Assembly: GCA_964431685.1 (NCBI GenBank)
Contig: CAYSLA010000211.1
Coordinates: 1-5,317, forward strand
Source of the DNA: CAYSLA01 sp964431685
GTDB lineage: Bacteria > Armatimonadota > UBA5829
Length of the DNA: 5,317 nt
Direction: 5' to 3'
Positions 1 to 5,317 of the stretch are shown piece by piece. The translations under genes and the position numbers were made by a program. The notes beneath the pieces were generated by a model. It had not been told where the DNA came from. It did not search any database and saw only the letters and a program-made list of their open reading frames with translations. Numbering within the stretch: the first letter of the stretch is position 1; each line of letters begins with the position of its first letter.

Positions 1-1025
1 GCCCCGGCCAGGTGTGCAACTTCCACACTGTGCTGGAGGACGTTCTGTCCATAGCTGGTTCGGAAGCGCAGCCGACCGAGCAGTTTGACGAGCTCCGAAT
101 CCAGACCTGTGACGCCAGTTTCGAAGATGGCTCTGTCCGCGGCTTCTTTCATCTTGATCTCCGCCTCGGACTGGGCTTTGATTATTGTCTCTTCAATTCG
201 TCCCGGATGGATCCGTCCGTCAAGAATCAGATTTGAGAGTGCCATCCGCGCAACTTCGCGACGGACGGGGTCAAACCCTGATATGACCACAGCCTCCGGG
301 GTGTCATCGATGATCAAGTCCACGCCGGTGAGCGTCTCAAACGCTCGGATGTTGCGGCCTTCGCGGCCAATGATTCGACCCTTCATATCGTCACCCGGCA
401 AAGGCACAACTGATACCGTAGTTTCAGTGACCTGGTCCACTGCGCACCTTTGTATGGCGAGCGTGATTGTGTTACGGGCGAGTCGGTCCGCTTCTTCCTT
501 GGCGTTTTCCTCGGCCTGCCGAACCATCTTGGCTGTGTGCTTGACGAGTTCGCGATCAAGCTGGCTCAGAAGGTACTGTCTGGCCTCATCGGTGGACATC
601 CGGGCCACCCGCTCAAGCTCCGTGCGATGAGACTCCAGCAGCTTGTTGGCCTCCTGCAATCTGGTCTGCGCATTGGACTCAATACGGCCTATGGATTTCT
701 CCTTCTGGTCGAGATTATCCGCTCTGCGGTCGAGAGTCTCCTCCTTCTGCGTCAGTTTGCGCTCCAGCCGCTGAATCTCGGCACGCTTTTCCTTGTTCTC
801 CTGTTCAATCTCAGCGCGAAGCCTGAACGACTCCTCCTTTGCCTCAAGGAGAATTACTTTCTTCTCAGCTTCCAGTTCATTCAGAAGTTTCTCTTCCCTG
901 GAAGCCATTTCTTTCCTGGCAGAGACTATCTCTTCAGAGGCGGGGCGAATCCTGGTAAAGTATATCACCGCCGCTACTGCTACTCCCGCCAGCAAGCCTA
1001 TTAATATGGCTACTACATATATCAT
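1..1025 (-). CDS. rny: Ribonuclease Y, N-terminal two thirds (3' end outside the window)
   Basis: RNase Y is a membrane-anchored endoribonuclease that starts mRNA decay in many bacteria lacking RNase E. The window shows 341 codons; family members are usually about 510-520 residues, so roughly the last third is missing. Residues 2-23 are a single hydrophobic membrane anchor (IYVVAILIGLLAGVAVAAVIYF). A long, highly charged coiled coil rich in Glu, Lys and Arg follows (about 29-190). Next comes a KH RNA-binding domain (about 205-270) with the GxxG-loop motif GRIIGREGRNIRAFE (216-230). The HD phosphohydrolase domain begins near 305 and reaches its first metal-ligand histidine, H332 in QHSVEVAHLAG, just before the edge. 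The HD pair itself lies outside. The ATG start follows GAGGTGA by 8 nt. Position directly after recA/recX is common for rny. The visible part is intact, with no frameshift. Confidence 0.96.
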   Translation of the reverse strand, partial: MIYVVAILIGLLAGVAVAAVIYFTRIRPASEEIVSARKEMASREEKLLNELEAEKKVILLEAKEESFRLRAEIEQENKEKRAEIQRLERKLTQKEETLDRRADNLDQKEKSIGRIESNAQTRLQEANKLLESHRTELERVARMSTDEARQYLLSQLDRELVKHTAKMVRQAEENAKEEADRLARNTITLAIQRCAVDQVTETTVSVVPLPGDDMKGRIIGREGRNIRAFETLTGVDLIIDDTPEAVVISGFDPVRREVARMALSNLILDGRIHPGRIEETIIKAQSEAEIKMKEAADRAIFETGVTGLDSELVKLLGRLRFRTSYGQNVLQHSVEVAHLAG

Positions 1026-1140
1026 ATCGAACCTCACCTCAACTTCATTTTTGGTCAAGAATGTGAGGATGAGCTATATCACTTCTCACCTCATTGCAGA
1101 GTCTCTATCGGATTCCGGCAATCTCCTTTCTTTGCGGCTT
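1026..1140 (-). promoter_or_regulatory. recX-rny spacer / rny leader with alternative pairing segments
   Basis: This 115-nt spacer is the longest in the window. Reading along the transcript it holds segment A, TGAGGTGAG (1093-1085); segment B, CTCATCCTCA (1073-1064); and segment C, TGAGGTGAG (1041-1033). Segment C is the rny ribosome binding region. B can pair with A, or identically with C, each giving 9 bp around a single bulged T at 1069. The loops would be 11 nt for A:B and 22 nt for B:C. A:B would leave the ribosome site free; B:C would hide it. Nothing T-rich follows either stem, so they are not intrinsic terminators. Promoter candidates are poor: a TG-A-TATAGC extended -10-like string at 1082-1074 has no good -35 partner. 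The pairing was seen directly; regulation is inferred. Confidence 0.5.
1034..1040 (-). promoter_or_regulatory. Strong ribosome binding site of rny
   Basis: GAGGTGA, a 7-base match to the anti-Shine-Dalgarno consensus, lies 8 nt before the rny ATG (1025-1023). It is the strongest ribosome site in the window and settles the start. It lies inside segment C of the alternative-pairing arrangement in the leader. Confidence 0.85.
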
Positions 1141-1764
1141 TCAATCGGCATCCAGGTCGCCCAGCACCCTGCGAATGGTGTCCCAGTCGAATCCTCGTCT
1201 TGCGAGAAATGAAGCGAGCCTGTCGCGGTTCGCCCTGTCGGATAGATCCGCCGCCGCGGATTTCTTCCGTGCCAACGCCATCGCCAACTCATACTCGGTT
1301 CCATCATCGATCGCACCAGTTGCCTCTTCGACTACCTCTCGATCGATTCCCCTCGCGAATAATTCCCGTGCCAACCGCGCTTTGCCCATCGGCTTGGCCG
1401 CCGTTCGGGCCTCAACCCAATCCCGGCTGAACTTCTTGTCGTCTACAAGTTCAGTCCTCGCCAGGAACTCCATTACCTCGTCAATGACGTCCGGCGGAAA
1501 GTCCTCGCCCGCCAGTCGTCTGCGTACTTCCTCTACGGAGCGATCCCTGTATTGGATCAATCGTATTGCTCTTTCACGAGCCTTTCGGGCCAACTCGGCC
1601 CTGAGAAGAGTGTTGAGATCGTTGGAGTCAACACTCATCCCCACGAATAACCCGGCTGCGGCCGCCACGTCAGCGCCTACGCCGACCACGAACTCCCCGT
1701 CAATGAACACGGATACCCGATCGGCCCGCTTTTTCTGCGGCTCAATGGCGGTTATCTCGCTCAA
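1141..1764 (-). CDS. recX: Regulatory protein RecX
   Basis: This 207-residue RecX is predicted to bind RecA filaments and modulate, usually restrain, their assembly and ATPase activity. The N-terminal part (14-45), with RVSVFIDGEFVVGVGADV, resembles the N-terminal extension of Bacillus-type RecX. After it come the helical RecX repeats: ERAIRLIQYRDRSVEEVRRRL (64-84), FLARTELVDDKKFSRDWVEAR (100-120), GKARLARELFARGID (127-141) and the closing RLASFLARRGFDWDTIRRVL (182-201). Length and motif order fit an intact protein. The start is TTG with GAGGG 8 nt upstream. The stop is TGA. It sits 27 nt after recA, so it is most likely made from the recA transcript, with the weaker TTG start a simple way to keep RecX below RecA. 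A long antisense open frame over this gene is a coding shadow. Confidence 0.95.
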   Translation of the reverse strand: MSEITAIEPQKKRADRVSVFIDGEFVVGVGADVAAAAGLFVGMSVDSNDLNTLLRAELARKARERAIRLIQYRDRSVEEVRRRLAGEDFPPDVIDEVMEFLARTELVDDKKFSRDWVEARTAAKPMGKARLARELFARGIDREVVEEATGAIDDGTEYELAMALARKKSAAADLSDRANRDRLASFLARRGFDWDTIRRVLGDLDAD

Positions 1765-1772
1765 TTGCCTGT

Positions 1773-1777
1773 CCCTC
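1773..1777 (-). promoter_or_regulatory. Ribosome binding site deciding the TTG start of recX
   Basis: GAGGG lies 8 nt upstream of the TTG at 1762-1764, inside the 27-nt recA-recX gap. It supports the TTG start. A later in-frame GTG would cut off the conserved N-terminal strand RVSVFIDGEF. Confidence 0.7.
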
Positions 1778-1791
1778 GCAGACCTGACTGC

Positions 1792-2814
1792 CTACTCCGC
1801 GGCCGCTCCCTGCGGACTGGTTCCAGGAGTCGGCGCAGCCAGCTCCTGGCCGCGGATCTTTTCTTCCAGCTCTTCCGCCAGAGAAGGGTTCTCCTCAAGG
1901 AACCTTCGCGCGTTCTCCTTGCCCTGGCCCATTCTCTGGTCGCCGTAGGTGAACCAGGTTCCAGTCTTGGAAACGAAGCCCTTGTCGACGGACATGTCCA
2001 GTATGCCGCCAGCTCGCGATATGCCCTGGCCGAACATAATGTCAAACTCAGCTTCTCTAAACGGCGGAGCTACTTTGTTCTTCGCTACCTTCACCTTGAC
2101 GCGATTACCGACGGCCTCGCCGTTGACTTTGAGGGTCTCAATTCGCCTCACCTCCAGCCGCACGCTCGACCAGAACTTCAGCGCCCGCCCTCCCGGAGTA
2201 GTCTCCGGATTGCCGAACATCACACCGATTTTTTCCCTGATCTGATTTATAAAGATGGCGGCCGTGTTCGATTTCGACAGAGAACCTCCCAGCTTGCGCA
2301 GGGCCTGGCTCATCAGTCTTGCCTGCAGGCCCATGTGGGAGTCTCCCATATCGCCCTCGATCTCGGCTTTTGGCACTAGTGCGGCCACGCTGTCGAGCAC
2401 CACTACGTCAATCGCACCGCTTCGTATCAGGGCATCCATGATCTCCAGGGCTTCCTCGCCGGTGTCCGGCTGAGAAACAAGCAGAGCGTCAACGTCCACT
2501 CCGAGCTGTCTGGCGTAGGTGGGATCGACCGAGTGCTCGGCATCCACAAATGCTGCAATCCCGCCCGCCTTCTGTGCTTCGGCAACTACGTGATAGGCAA
2601 GAGTCGTCTTTCCCGAGGACTCCTGACCGTAGATTTCGGTGATTCGCCCCTTTGGGATCCCGCCGACTCCCAGCGCTACGTCCAGCGCAATGGAGCCAGT
2701 CGAGATAACAGCCACGTCGATCTTTGGCCTTTCACCCAGCCTTATCACCGAGCCGCGTCCAAACTGCTTCTCGATCTGGGCAAGAGCCATGTCCAGAGCT
2801 TTCTCTTTTTCCAT
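1792..2814 (-). CDS. recA: Recombinase RecA
   Basis: This is a full-length RecA of 340 residues. It polymerises on single-stranded DNA, drives ATP-dependent homologous pairing and strand exchange, and as a filament stimulates LexA self-cleavage. The N-terminal polymerisation helix reads ALAQIEKQFGRGSVIRLGE (10-28). Walker A is GQESSGKT (63-70), the catalytic glutamate is E93 in DAEHSVDP (91-98), and Walker B is VVVLDSVAAL (137-146). DNA-binding loop L1 surrounds EGDMGDSHMG (153-162), and loop L2 is around GVMFGNPETTPGG (197-209). A C-terminal domain and a short Ala/Pro-rich tail follow; the acidic residues sit mainly at 307-318. Usual DAEHALDP is changed at two positions, discussed as a finding. 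The ATG start gives a standard N terminus with AAGG 6 nt upstream. The stop is TAG. recX follows after 27 nt, as in many bacteria. Confidence 0.99.
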   Translation of the reverse strand: MEKEKALDMALAQIEKQFGRGSVIRLGERPKIDVAVISTGSIALDVALGVGGIPKGRITEIYGQESSGKTTLAYHVVAEAQKAGGIAAFVDAEHSVDPTYARQLGVDVDALLVSQPDTGEEALEIMDALIRSGAIDVVVLDSVAALVPKAEIEGDMGDSHMGLQARLMSQALRKLGGSLSKSNTAAIFINQIREKIGVMFGNPETTPGGRALKFWSSVRLEVRRIETLKVNGEAVGNRVKVKVAKNKVAPPFREAEFDIMFGQGISRAGGILDMSVDKGFVSKTGTWFTYGDQRMGQGKENARRFLEENPSLAEELEEKIRGQELAAPTPGTSPQGAAAE

Positions 2815-2835
2815 GTCCAGCCTTGCGTTCCTTCC

Positions 2836-2849
2836 GTCCCCCGCGGGAC
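2836..2849 (-). promoter_or_regulatory. Small hairpin in the thpR-recA spacer, upstream of recA
   Basis: The minus strand reads GTCCC-GCGG-GGGAC, a perfect 5-bp stem with a four-base loop, ending 21 nt before the recA ATG. No T-run follows it, so it is not an intrinsic terminator. It could shape the 5' end of a recA message. The rest of the 54-nt spacer holds the recA ribosome binding region (AAGG at 2821-2824, 6 nt from the ATG, with GGAAGG at 2830-2835 further up). I see no convincing promoter and no GAAC-N4-GTTC type SOS box in it. Confidence 0.45.
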
Positions 2850-2868
2850 CAGCCGGTTGTTTCCAGCG

Positions 2869-3450
2869 CTATTCGTTTTCGTGCGACCCGAGGTCGATCG
2901 TTCGTAGAACGGTGTAGACGGGTCCGTCTCTCATAAGGTCGCTGCGCATAAGCGCCATGTTCAGCACTCTCATCGTGCCGAAGTCTAGTTGCCCCAACTC
3001 CTGTGCGGCCTGCCCAATCTCCGGCGGCAGCACACCCTTCACTCTGCCAATCGTAACGTGCGCTTTGAACCGTCCCTTTTCGGGCGCCGGTCCAAGCTTG
3101 GAAGACTCCGCCTCAACGGCTCCAGCCAAACAGGCAAGAGGTTGCGCGCCTTCACGCACACCGCTCCATAGGACTTGTGGCCTTCTCCAGTTTGGAAAGG
3201 CTCCGAGCCCTGCCATCTCCACGTCAAACGGTTCCACGCTGGCTGCCGCTCGCCTCAGGGCAGCTTCGATTGCTGGGAGGTCGGATTCTTGGACGTTGCC
3301 CAGAAACTTGAGGGTGACGTGAAAGTTGTCTGCAGCGACCCATTTCACGCCGGTAGAGGAGTGCTTCTTGAGTTGACTCTGTGCTAGACCTATTTTGTCC
3401 CTAAGTGCAGAATCTATCAAGACTGCAACGAAGGAGCGGATGACTGCCAT
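2869..3450 (-). CDS. thpR: RNA 2',3'-cyclic phosphodiesterase (LigT/2H family)
   Basis: This 193-residue member of the 2H phosphoesterase family is close to the usual length of about 180-190. The two catalytic HxT/S motifs are present: HVTLKF at 44-49 and HVTIGR at 131-136. Other family features are the opening RSFVAVLID (5-13), the KWVAADNFHVTLKFLG strand leading into motif 1, and the C-terminal GPVYTVLRTIDL (176-187). ThpR proteins open RNA 2',3'-cyclic phosphates to 2'-phosphates and show weak reversible 2'-5' RNA ligase activity in vitro. Their physiological substrate is not settled. No signal peptide is visible, so the enzyme is cytoplasmic. The ATG lies 8 nt after the cinA stop, and the only upstream purine tract is weak (AAAG), so translation is probably coupled to cinA. 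The 3' end of the gene carries several short palindromes, listed separately. Confidence 0.92.
   Translation of the reverse strand: MAVIRSFVAVLIDSALRDKIGLAQSQLKKHSSTGVKWVAADNFHVTLKFLGNVQESDLPAIEAALRRAAASVEPFDVEMAGLGAFPNWRRPQVLWSGVREGAQPLACLAGAVEAESSKLGPAPEKGRFKAHVTIGRVKGVLPPEIGQAAQELGQLDFGTMRVLNMALMRSDLMRDGPVYTVLRTIDLGSHENE
2884..2955. repeat. Run of four short palindromes in the 3' end of thpR
   Basis: On the plus strand the four inverted repeats are CGACC-CGA-GGTCG (2884-2896), CGTTC-GTA-GAACG (2899-2911), AGACGG-GT-CCGTCT (2916-2929) and GCGC-ATAA-GCGC (2944-2955). All lie within thpR codons. The first two are separated by only 2 nt and share 5-bp arms with a 3-nt spacer. They could be small mRNA hairpins, a protein operator just upstream of recA, or chance in GC-rich coding DNA. 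The arms were read directly; any function is inference. Confidence 0.5.
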
Positions 3451-3458
3451 CTGGCTTT

Positions 3459-4712
3459 CTACGGTATCTTGCCGAAAAGGATGAATGTTCTTAGCATATC
3501 AAGCGCGTTCTGGCTTGATCGGTACTTCACGTCCGCCCGGTTTCCCGACAGATTGTGCTTCCGCACGTACGTGCCACTGCCTGATGCCAGGCCGATATAG
3601 ACAAGTCCAACGGGTTTCTCCGGACTTCCACCGCCCGGTCCCGCAATCCCTGTGACCGACAAGCCATAATCTGAACCTGCCAACGCTCTCACATTCTCCG
3701 CCATCGCCCGAGCGCATTGCTCACTAACGGCGCCGGATTCCTCTAAGATCTTACCCGGGACTCCGAGCAGCTCCTTCTTAGCCTTATTGCTGTAGGCCGC
3801 AACTCCAAAGAGTAGGGCGCCGCTGCTTCCCGGGATATCCGTTATCCTGCTCGTAATCAGTCCACCAGTGCAGCTTTCGGCTACAGCCAGCGTCAGATTT
3901 CGCTGCAAAAGCGATTCCACTACAACCGACTCAAGTGTCTGATCGTCTCGACCAAATACGCGGTCCTCCAAGATCGACACCAGCTTCGCGTCCACCACAT
4001 CGATCATCTGCCTTGCTTCCTCAAGACTCGAAGCTTTGGCCGTGATTCTGAGGTGAACCTCACCCGTATGCGCAAGCGGGGCAACCGTCGGGTTGTTCCC
4101 GCAGAGTAGTTCCTTAACTTTATCTTCTACAGTCGACTCGCCAATCCCTGCCAGTCTTAGTTCTCTTGATGTAATAATTTCTGAATTTTGTCCGAGCCGC
4201 TTGGAGAGATAGGGCACAACCCGCTCATCAACCATAGGTACAAACTCGCGCGGGGGCCCGGGAAGGCAGATGATGGCCTTTCCGGATTCCGTCTCGAATA
4301 CCGCCCCAGGTGCTGTTCCAAGGGGGTTGTCCAGGGCCGTTCCCCGCGTGGGAACCATCGCCTGTTTGAGGTTCGTTTCCGGCATCTCGATTTCCCTGGC
4401 CGCAAAGAACGCCCGCAGCCGGTCTGCGGTTTCTTTGTCCAGGCGCATGGGGTCGCCAGCTATGGTTGCGACCGTCTCCTTGGTGAGATCGTCCTGAGTC
4501 GGACCGAGTCCACCGATTGTGAAGACCAGGTCGGCTCGAGACATTGCGGCGGAAACGGCCTCCGCAAGCCGCGACTCGTTATCACCGACTGTGGCTCGGT
4601 AAAGCAAGTCGACGCCGTACTCCGGAAGCCGCTTTGAAAGGTAAGCGGCGTTGGTATCAACGATCTGGCCCAGCAGAAGCTCTGTGCCGACCGATATAAT
4701 CTCCGCACGCAA
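3459..4712 (-). CDS. cinA: CinA family protein: MoCF-like domain plus NMN-deamidase (PncC-type) domain
   Basis: This is a 417-residue two-domain CinA, the usual full length for the family. The N-terminal half (about 2-170) is a molybdopterin-binding/MogA-like (COG1058) domain. It begins RAEIISVGTELLLGQIVDTN and carries GGLGPTQDD (67-75) and LPGPPRE (150-156). In characterised CinA proteins this half has ADP-ribose pyrophosphatase activity. A middle linking domain follows. The C-terminal half (about 258-415) is the PncC/COG1546 nicotinamide mononucleotide deamidase domain, with AESCTGG (278-284) and TGIAGPGGG (354-362). Both halves look intact, so a cytoplasmic role in pyridine-nucleotide recycling is likely. 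The name comes from competence induction in streptococci, where cinA is co-transcribed with recA. The start is TTG, because residues from MRAEIIS onward match the family and an AGGAG precedes it. The stop is TAG, and thpR begins 8 nt later. Confidence 0.95.
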   Translation of the reverse strand: MRAEIISVGTELLLGQIVDTNAAYLSKRLPEYGVDLLYRATVGDNESRLAEAVSAAMSRADLVFTIGGLGPTQDDLTKETVATIAGDPMRLDKETADRLRAFFAAREIEMPETNLKQAMVPTRGTALDNPLGTAPGAVFETESGKAIICLPGPPREFVPMVDERVVPYLSKRLGQNSEIITSRELRLAGIGESTVEDKVKELLCGNNPTVAPLAHTGEVHLRITAKASSLEEARQMIDVVDAKLVSILEDRVFGRDDQTLESVVVESLLQRNLTLAVAESCTGGLITSRITDIPGSSGALLFGVAAYSNKAKKELLGVPGKILEESGAVSEQCARAMAENVRALAGSDYGLSVTGIAGPGGGSPEKPVGLVYIGLASGSGTYVRKHNLSGNRADVKYRSSQNALDMLRTFILFGKIP

Positions 4713-4722
4713 TCTGCGCTTT

Positions 4723-4727
4723 CTCCT
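4723..4727 (-). promoter_or_regulatory. Ribosome binding site deciding the TTG start of cinA
   Basis: The sequence AGGAG lies 10 nt upstream of TTG at 4710-4712 and overlaps the gyrA stop codon TAG (4726-4728). It supports the TTG start over the open-frame extension to 4802. That extension would add 30 basic residues unlike any CinA and would overlap the gyrA coding sequence. The stop/RBS overlap suggests translational coupling of cinA to gyrA. Confidence 0.8.
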
Positions 4728-5317
4728 ATTCCTCGGAGGGCTCTTCCACGTCGAGATCGTCCTCGAGTGACTCGTCCTCTTCGGCTCCATCTTCGAGATC
4801 ATCGTCGAAATCGTCTGTGGCTGAGTCGCCTAGATTCAGAATGGACTTCTTTGGCGCCGAGCCGGTCTTTTCGGCAGGCATATCGACATCTTCCGCCTTG
4901 GGTACACGAGCCAGGCTTGCTATAGCGTCGCCGGGGGCCAGGTTGATCAGTCTGACGCCCTGAGTGCTCCTGCCGCAGGAGCGTATCTCAGACACGCGTA
5001 TCTTGAGAGTGATGCCGTGGGAGGTGATTATCACTATCTTGTCGGTGATTTCAACAACGGCTGTTTCCACTATCTTGCCTGTCTTGTCTGACAGGTTCAT
5101 CGTCTTTATGCCGCTGCCTCCACGGGTCTGGCCCCTGTAGTGTTCCAGAAGCGTACGCTTGCCGTAGCCCTTTTCGGTTGCCACCAGAAGTTCGGCGCTG
5201 TCCCTGGCAAGGGTCATGCCGACTACTCTGTCGTCACCCTTCAGTCTAATTCCACGCACGCCGCCGGACGCGCGTCCGGCACTACGCAGATCGCCTTCCT
5301 TGAACCGGATGGACATG
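4726..5317 (-). CDS. gyrA: DNA gyrase subunit A, C-terminal part (5' end outside the window)
   Basis: This is the last 196 codons of the A subunit of DNA gyrase, the type II topoisomerase that introduces negative supercoils using ATP. The N-terminal cleavage domain with the catalytic tyrosine lies beyond the window edge. What remains is the DNA-wrapping beta-pinwheel. Successive blade motifs are visible as GRASGGVRGIRL (visible residues 14-25), GQTRGGSGIKTM (62-73, related to the GyrA box) and GRSTQGVRLINL (115-126). Typical gyrA phrases such as EKGYGKRTLLEHYR (48-61) and ITSHGITLKIRVSEIR (97-112) lie between them. After the last blade comes a linker and then a strongly acidic tail (168-196, 19 Asp/Glu in 29 residues). 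The stop is TAG. The Met at 5314-5316 is internal to the gene, not a start. ParC is the alternative, but the number and quality of the blade motifs favour GyrA. cinA follows after 13 nt. Confidence 0.93.
   Translation of the reverse strand, partial: MSIRFKEGDLRSAGRASGGVRGIRLKGDDRVVGMTLARDSAELLVATEKGYGKRTLLEHYRGQTRGGSGIKTMNLSDKTGKIVETAVVEITDKIVIITSHGITLKIRVSEIRSCGRSTQGVRLINLAPGDAIASLARVPKAEDVDMPAEKTGSAPKKSILNLGDSATDDFDDDLEDGAEEDESLEDDLDVEEPSEE

Noticed and set aside
85..1004. Overlapping plus-strand frames of about 180 codons opposite rny
   Set aside because: Their composition (Ser- and Arg-rich, or Leu-rich) mirrors the antisense of the charged coiled coil of RNase Y. The minus frame has continuous family motifs.
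1042..1060. TTGACC at 1057-1052 as the -35 element of an rny promoter
   Set aside because: No -10-like hexamer occurs 16-18 bases downstream; the nearest TATGAT overlaps the rny start codon at an impossible spacing.
1086..1316. 76-codon minus-strand frame over the end of recX
   Set aside because: It is a different frame within the certain recX gene, Arg/Trp-rich with no motif, and has no ribosome site I can see.
1094..1948. 284-codon open frame on the plus strand across recX and the end of recA
   Set aside because: It is antisense to two certain genes, Ser/Arg/Ala-rich as expected of a GC-rich shadow frame, and has no recognisable domain.
1951..1967. GAAC-CAG-GTTC inverted repeat as an SOS box
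   Set aside because: It lies inside the recA coding sequence, has a 3-base rather than 4-base spacer, and is far from any start.
4713..4802. Upstream extension of cinA to an ATG at 4800-4802
   Set aside because: The 30 added residues overlap the gyrA tail in another frame and resemble no CinA, whereas TTG at 4710-4712 has AGGAG and gives the standard MRAEIIS start.
5314..5316. Met codon at the window edge as the start of a separate 196-residue protein
   Set aside because: The sequence is the middle of the GyrA pinwheel; the frame stays open to the edge and the gene is simply truncated.

Overview
The window is one compact run of housekeeping genes, all on the minus strand. In transcription order (high to low coordinates) they are the 3' end of gyrA, then cinA, thpR, recA, recX, and the 5' two thirds of rny. 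Both outer genes are cut by the window edges. There is no mobile element, CRISPR array, tRNA or rRNA. The many open frames on the plus strand are shadows of these genes.

The organism is a bacterium with moderately GC-rich DNA and Shine-Dalgarno-led genes. Two of the five visible starts are TTG (cinA and recX). A membrane-anchored RNase Y next to recA/recX, and cinA upstream of recA, resemble the arrangement in Bacillota and other non-proteobacterial lineages such as Chloroflexota or Armatimonadota. The sequence alone does not let me name a phylum or genus with confidence.

Layout: gyrA C-terminal domain (4726-5317), 13-nt gap, cinA (3459-4712), 8-nt gap, thpR (2869-3450), 54-nt gap, recA (1792-2814), 27-nt gap, recX (1141-1764), 115-nt gap, rny (1-1025, continuing out of the window). 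No gene-free stretch exceeds 300 bases. No intrinsic terminator is visible in any gap, so read-through from gyrA to rny is plausible.

Together the genes cover DNA topology (GyrA), nucleotide-cofactor salvage and competence-associated functions (CinA), RNA 2',3'-cyclic phosphate chemistry (ThpR), homologous recombination and the SOS response (RecA), its modulator (RecX), and mRNA decay (RNase Y).

The genes themselves are ordinary. The most interesting non-coding signal is the recX-rny spacer. Two copies of TGAGGTGAG, the second being the rny ribosome-binding site, flank a CTCATCCTCA segment that can pair with either copy. This is the architecture of a mutually exclusive RNA switch. A second point of interest is a cluster of small palindromes covering the 3' end of thpR and the recA leader.
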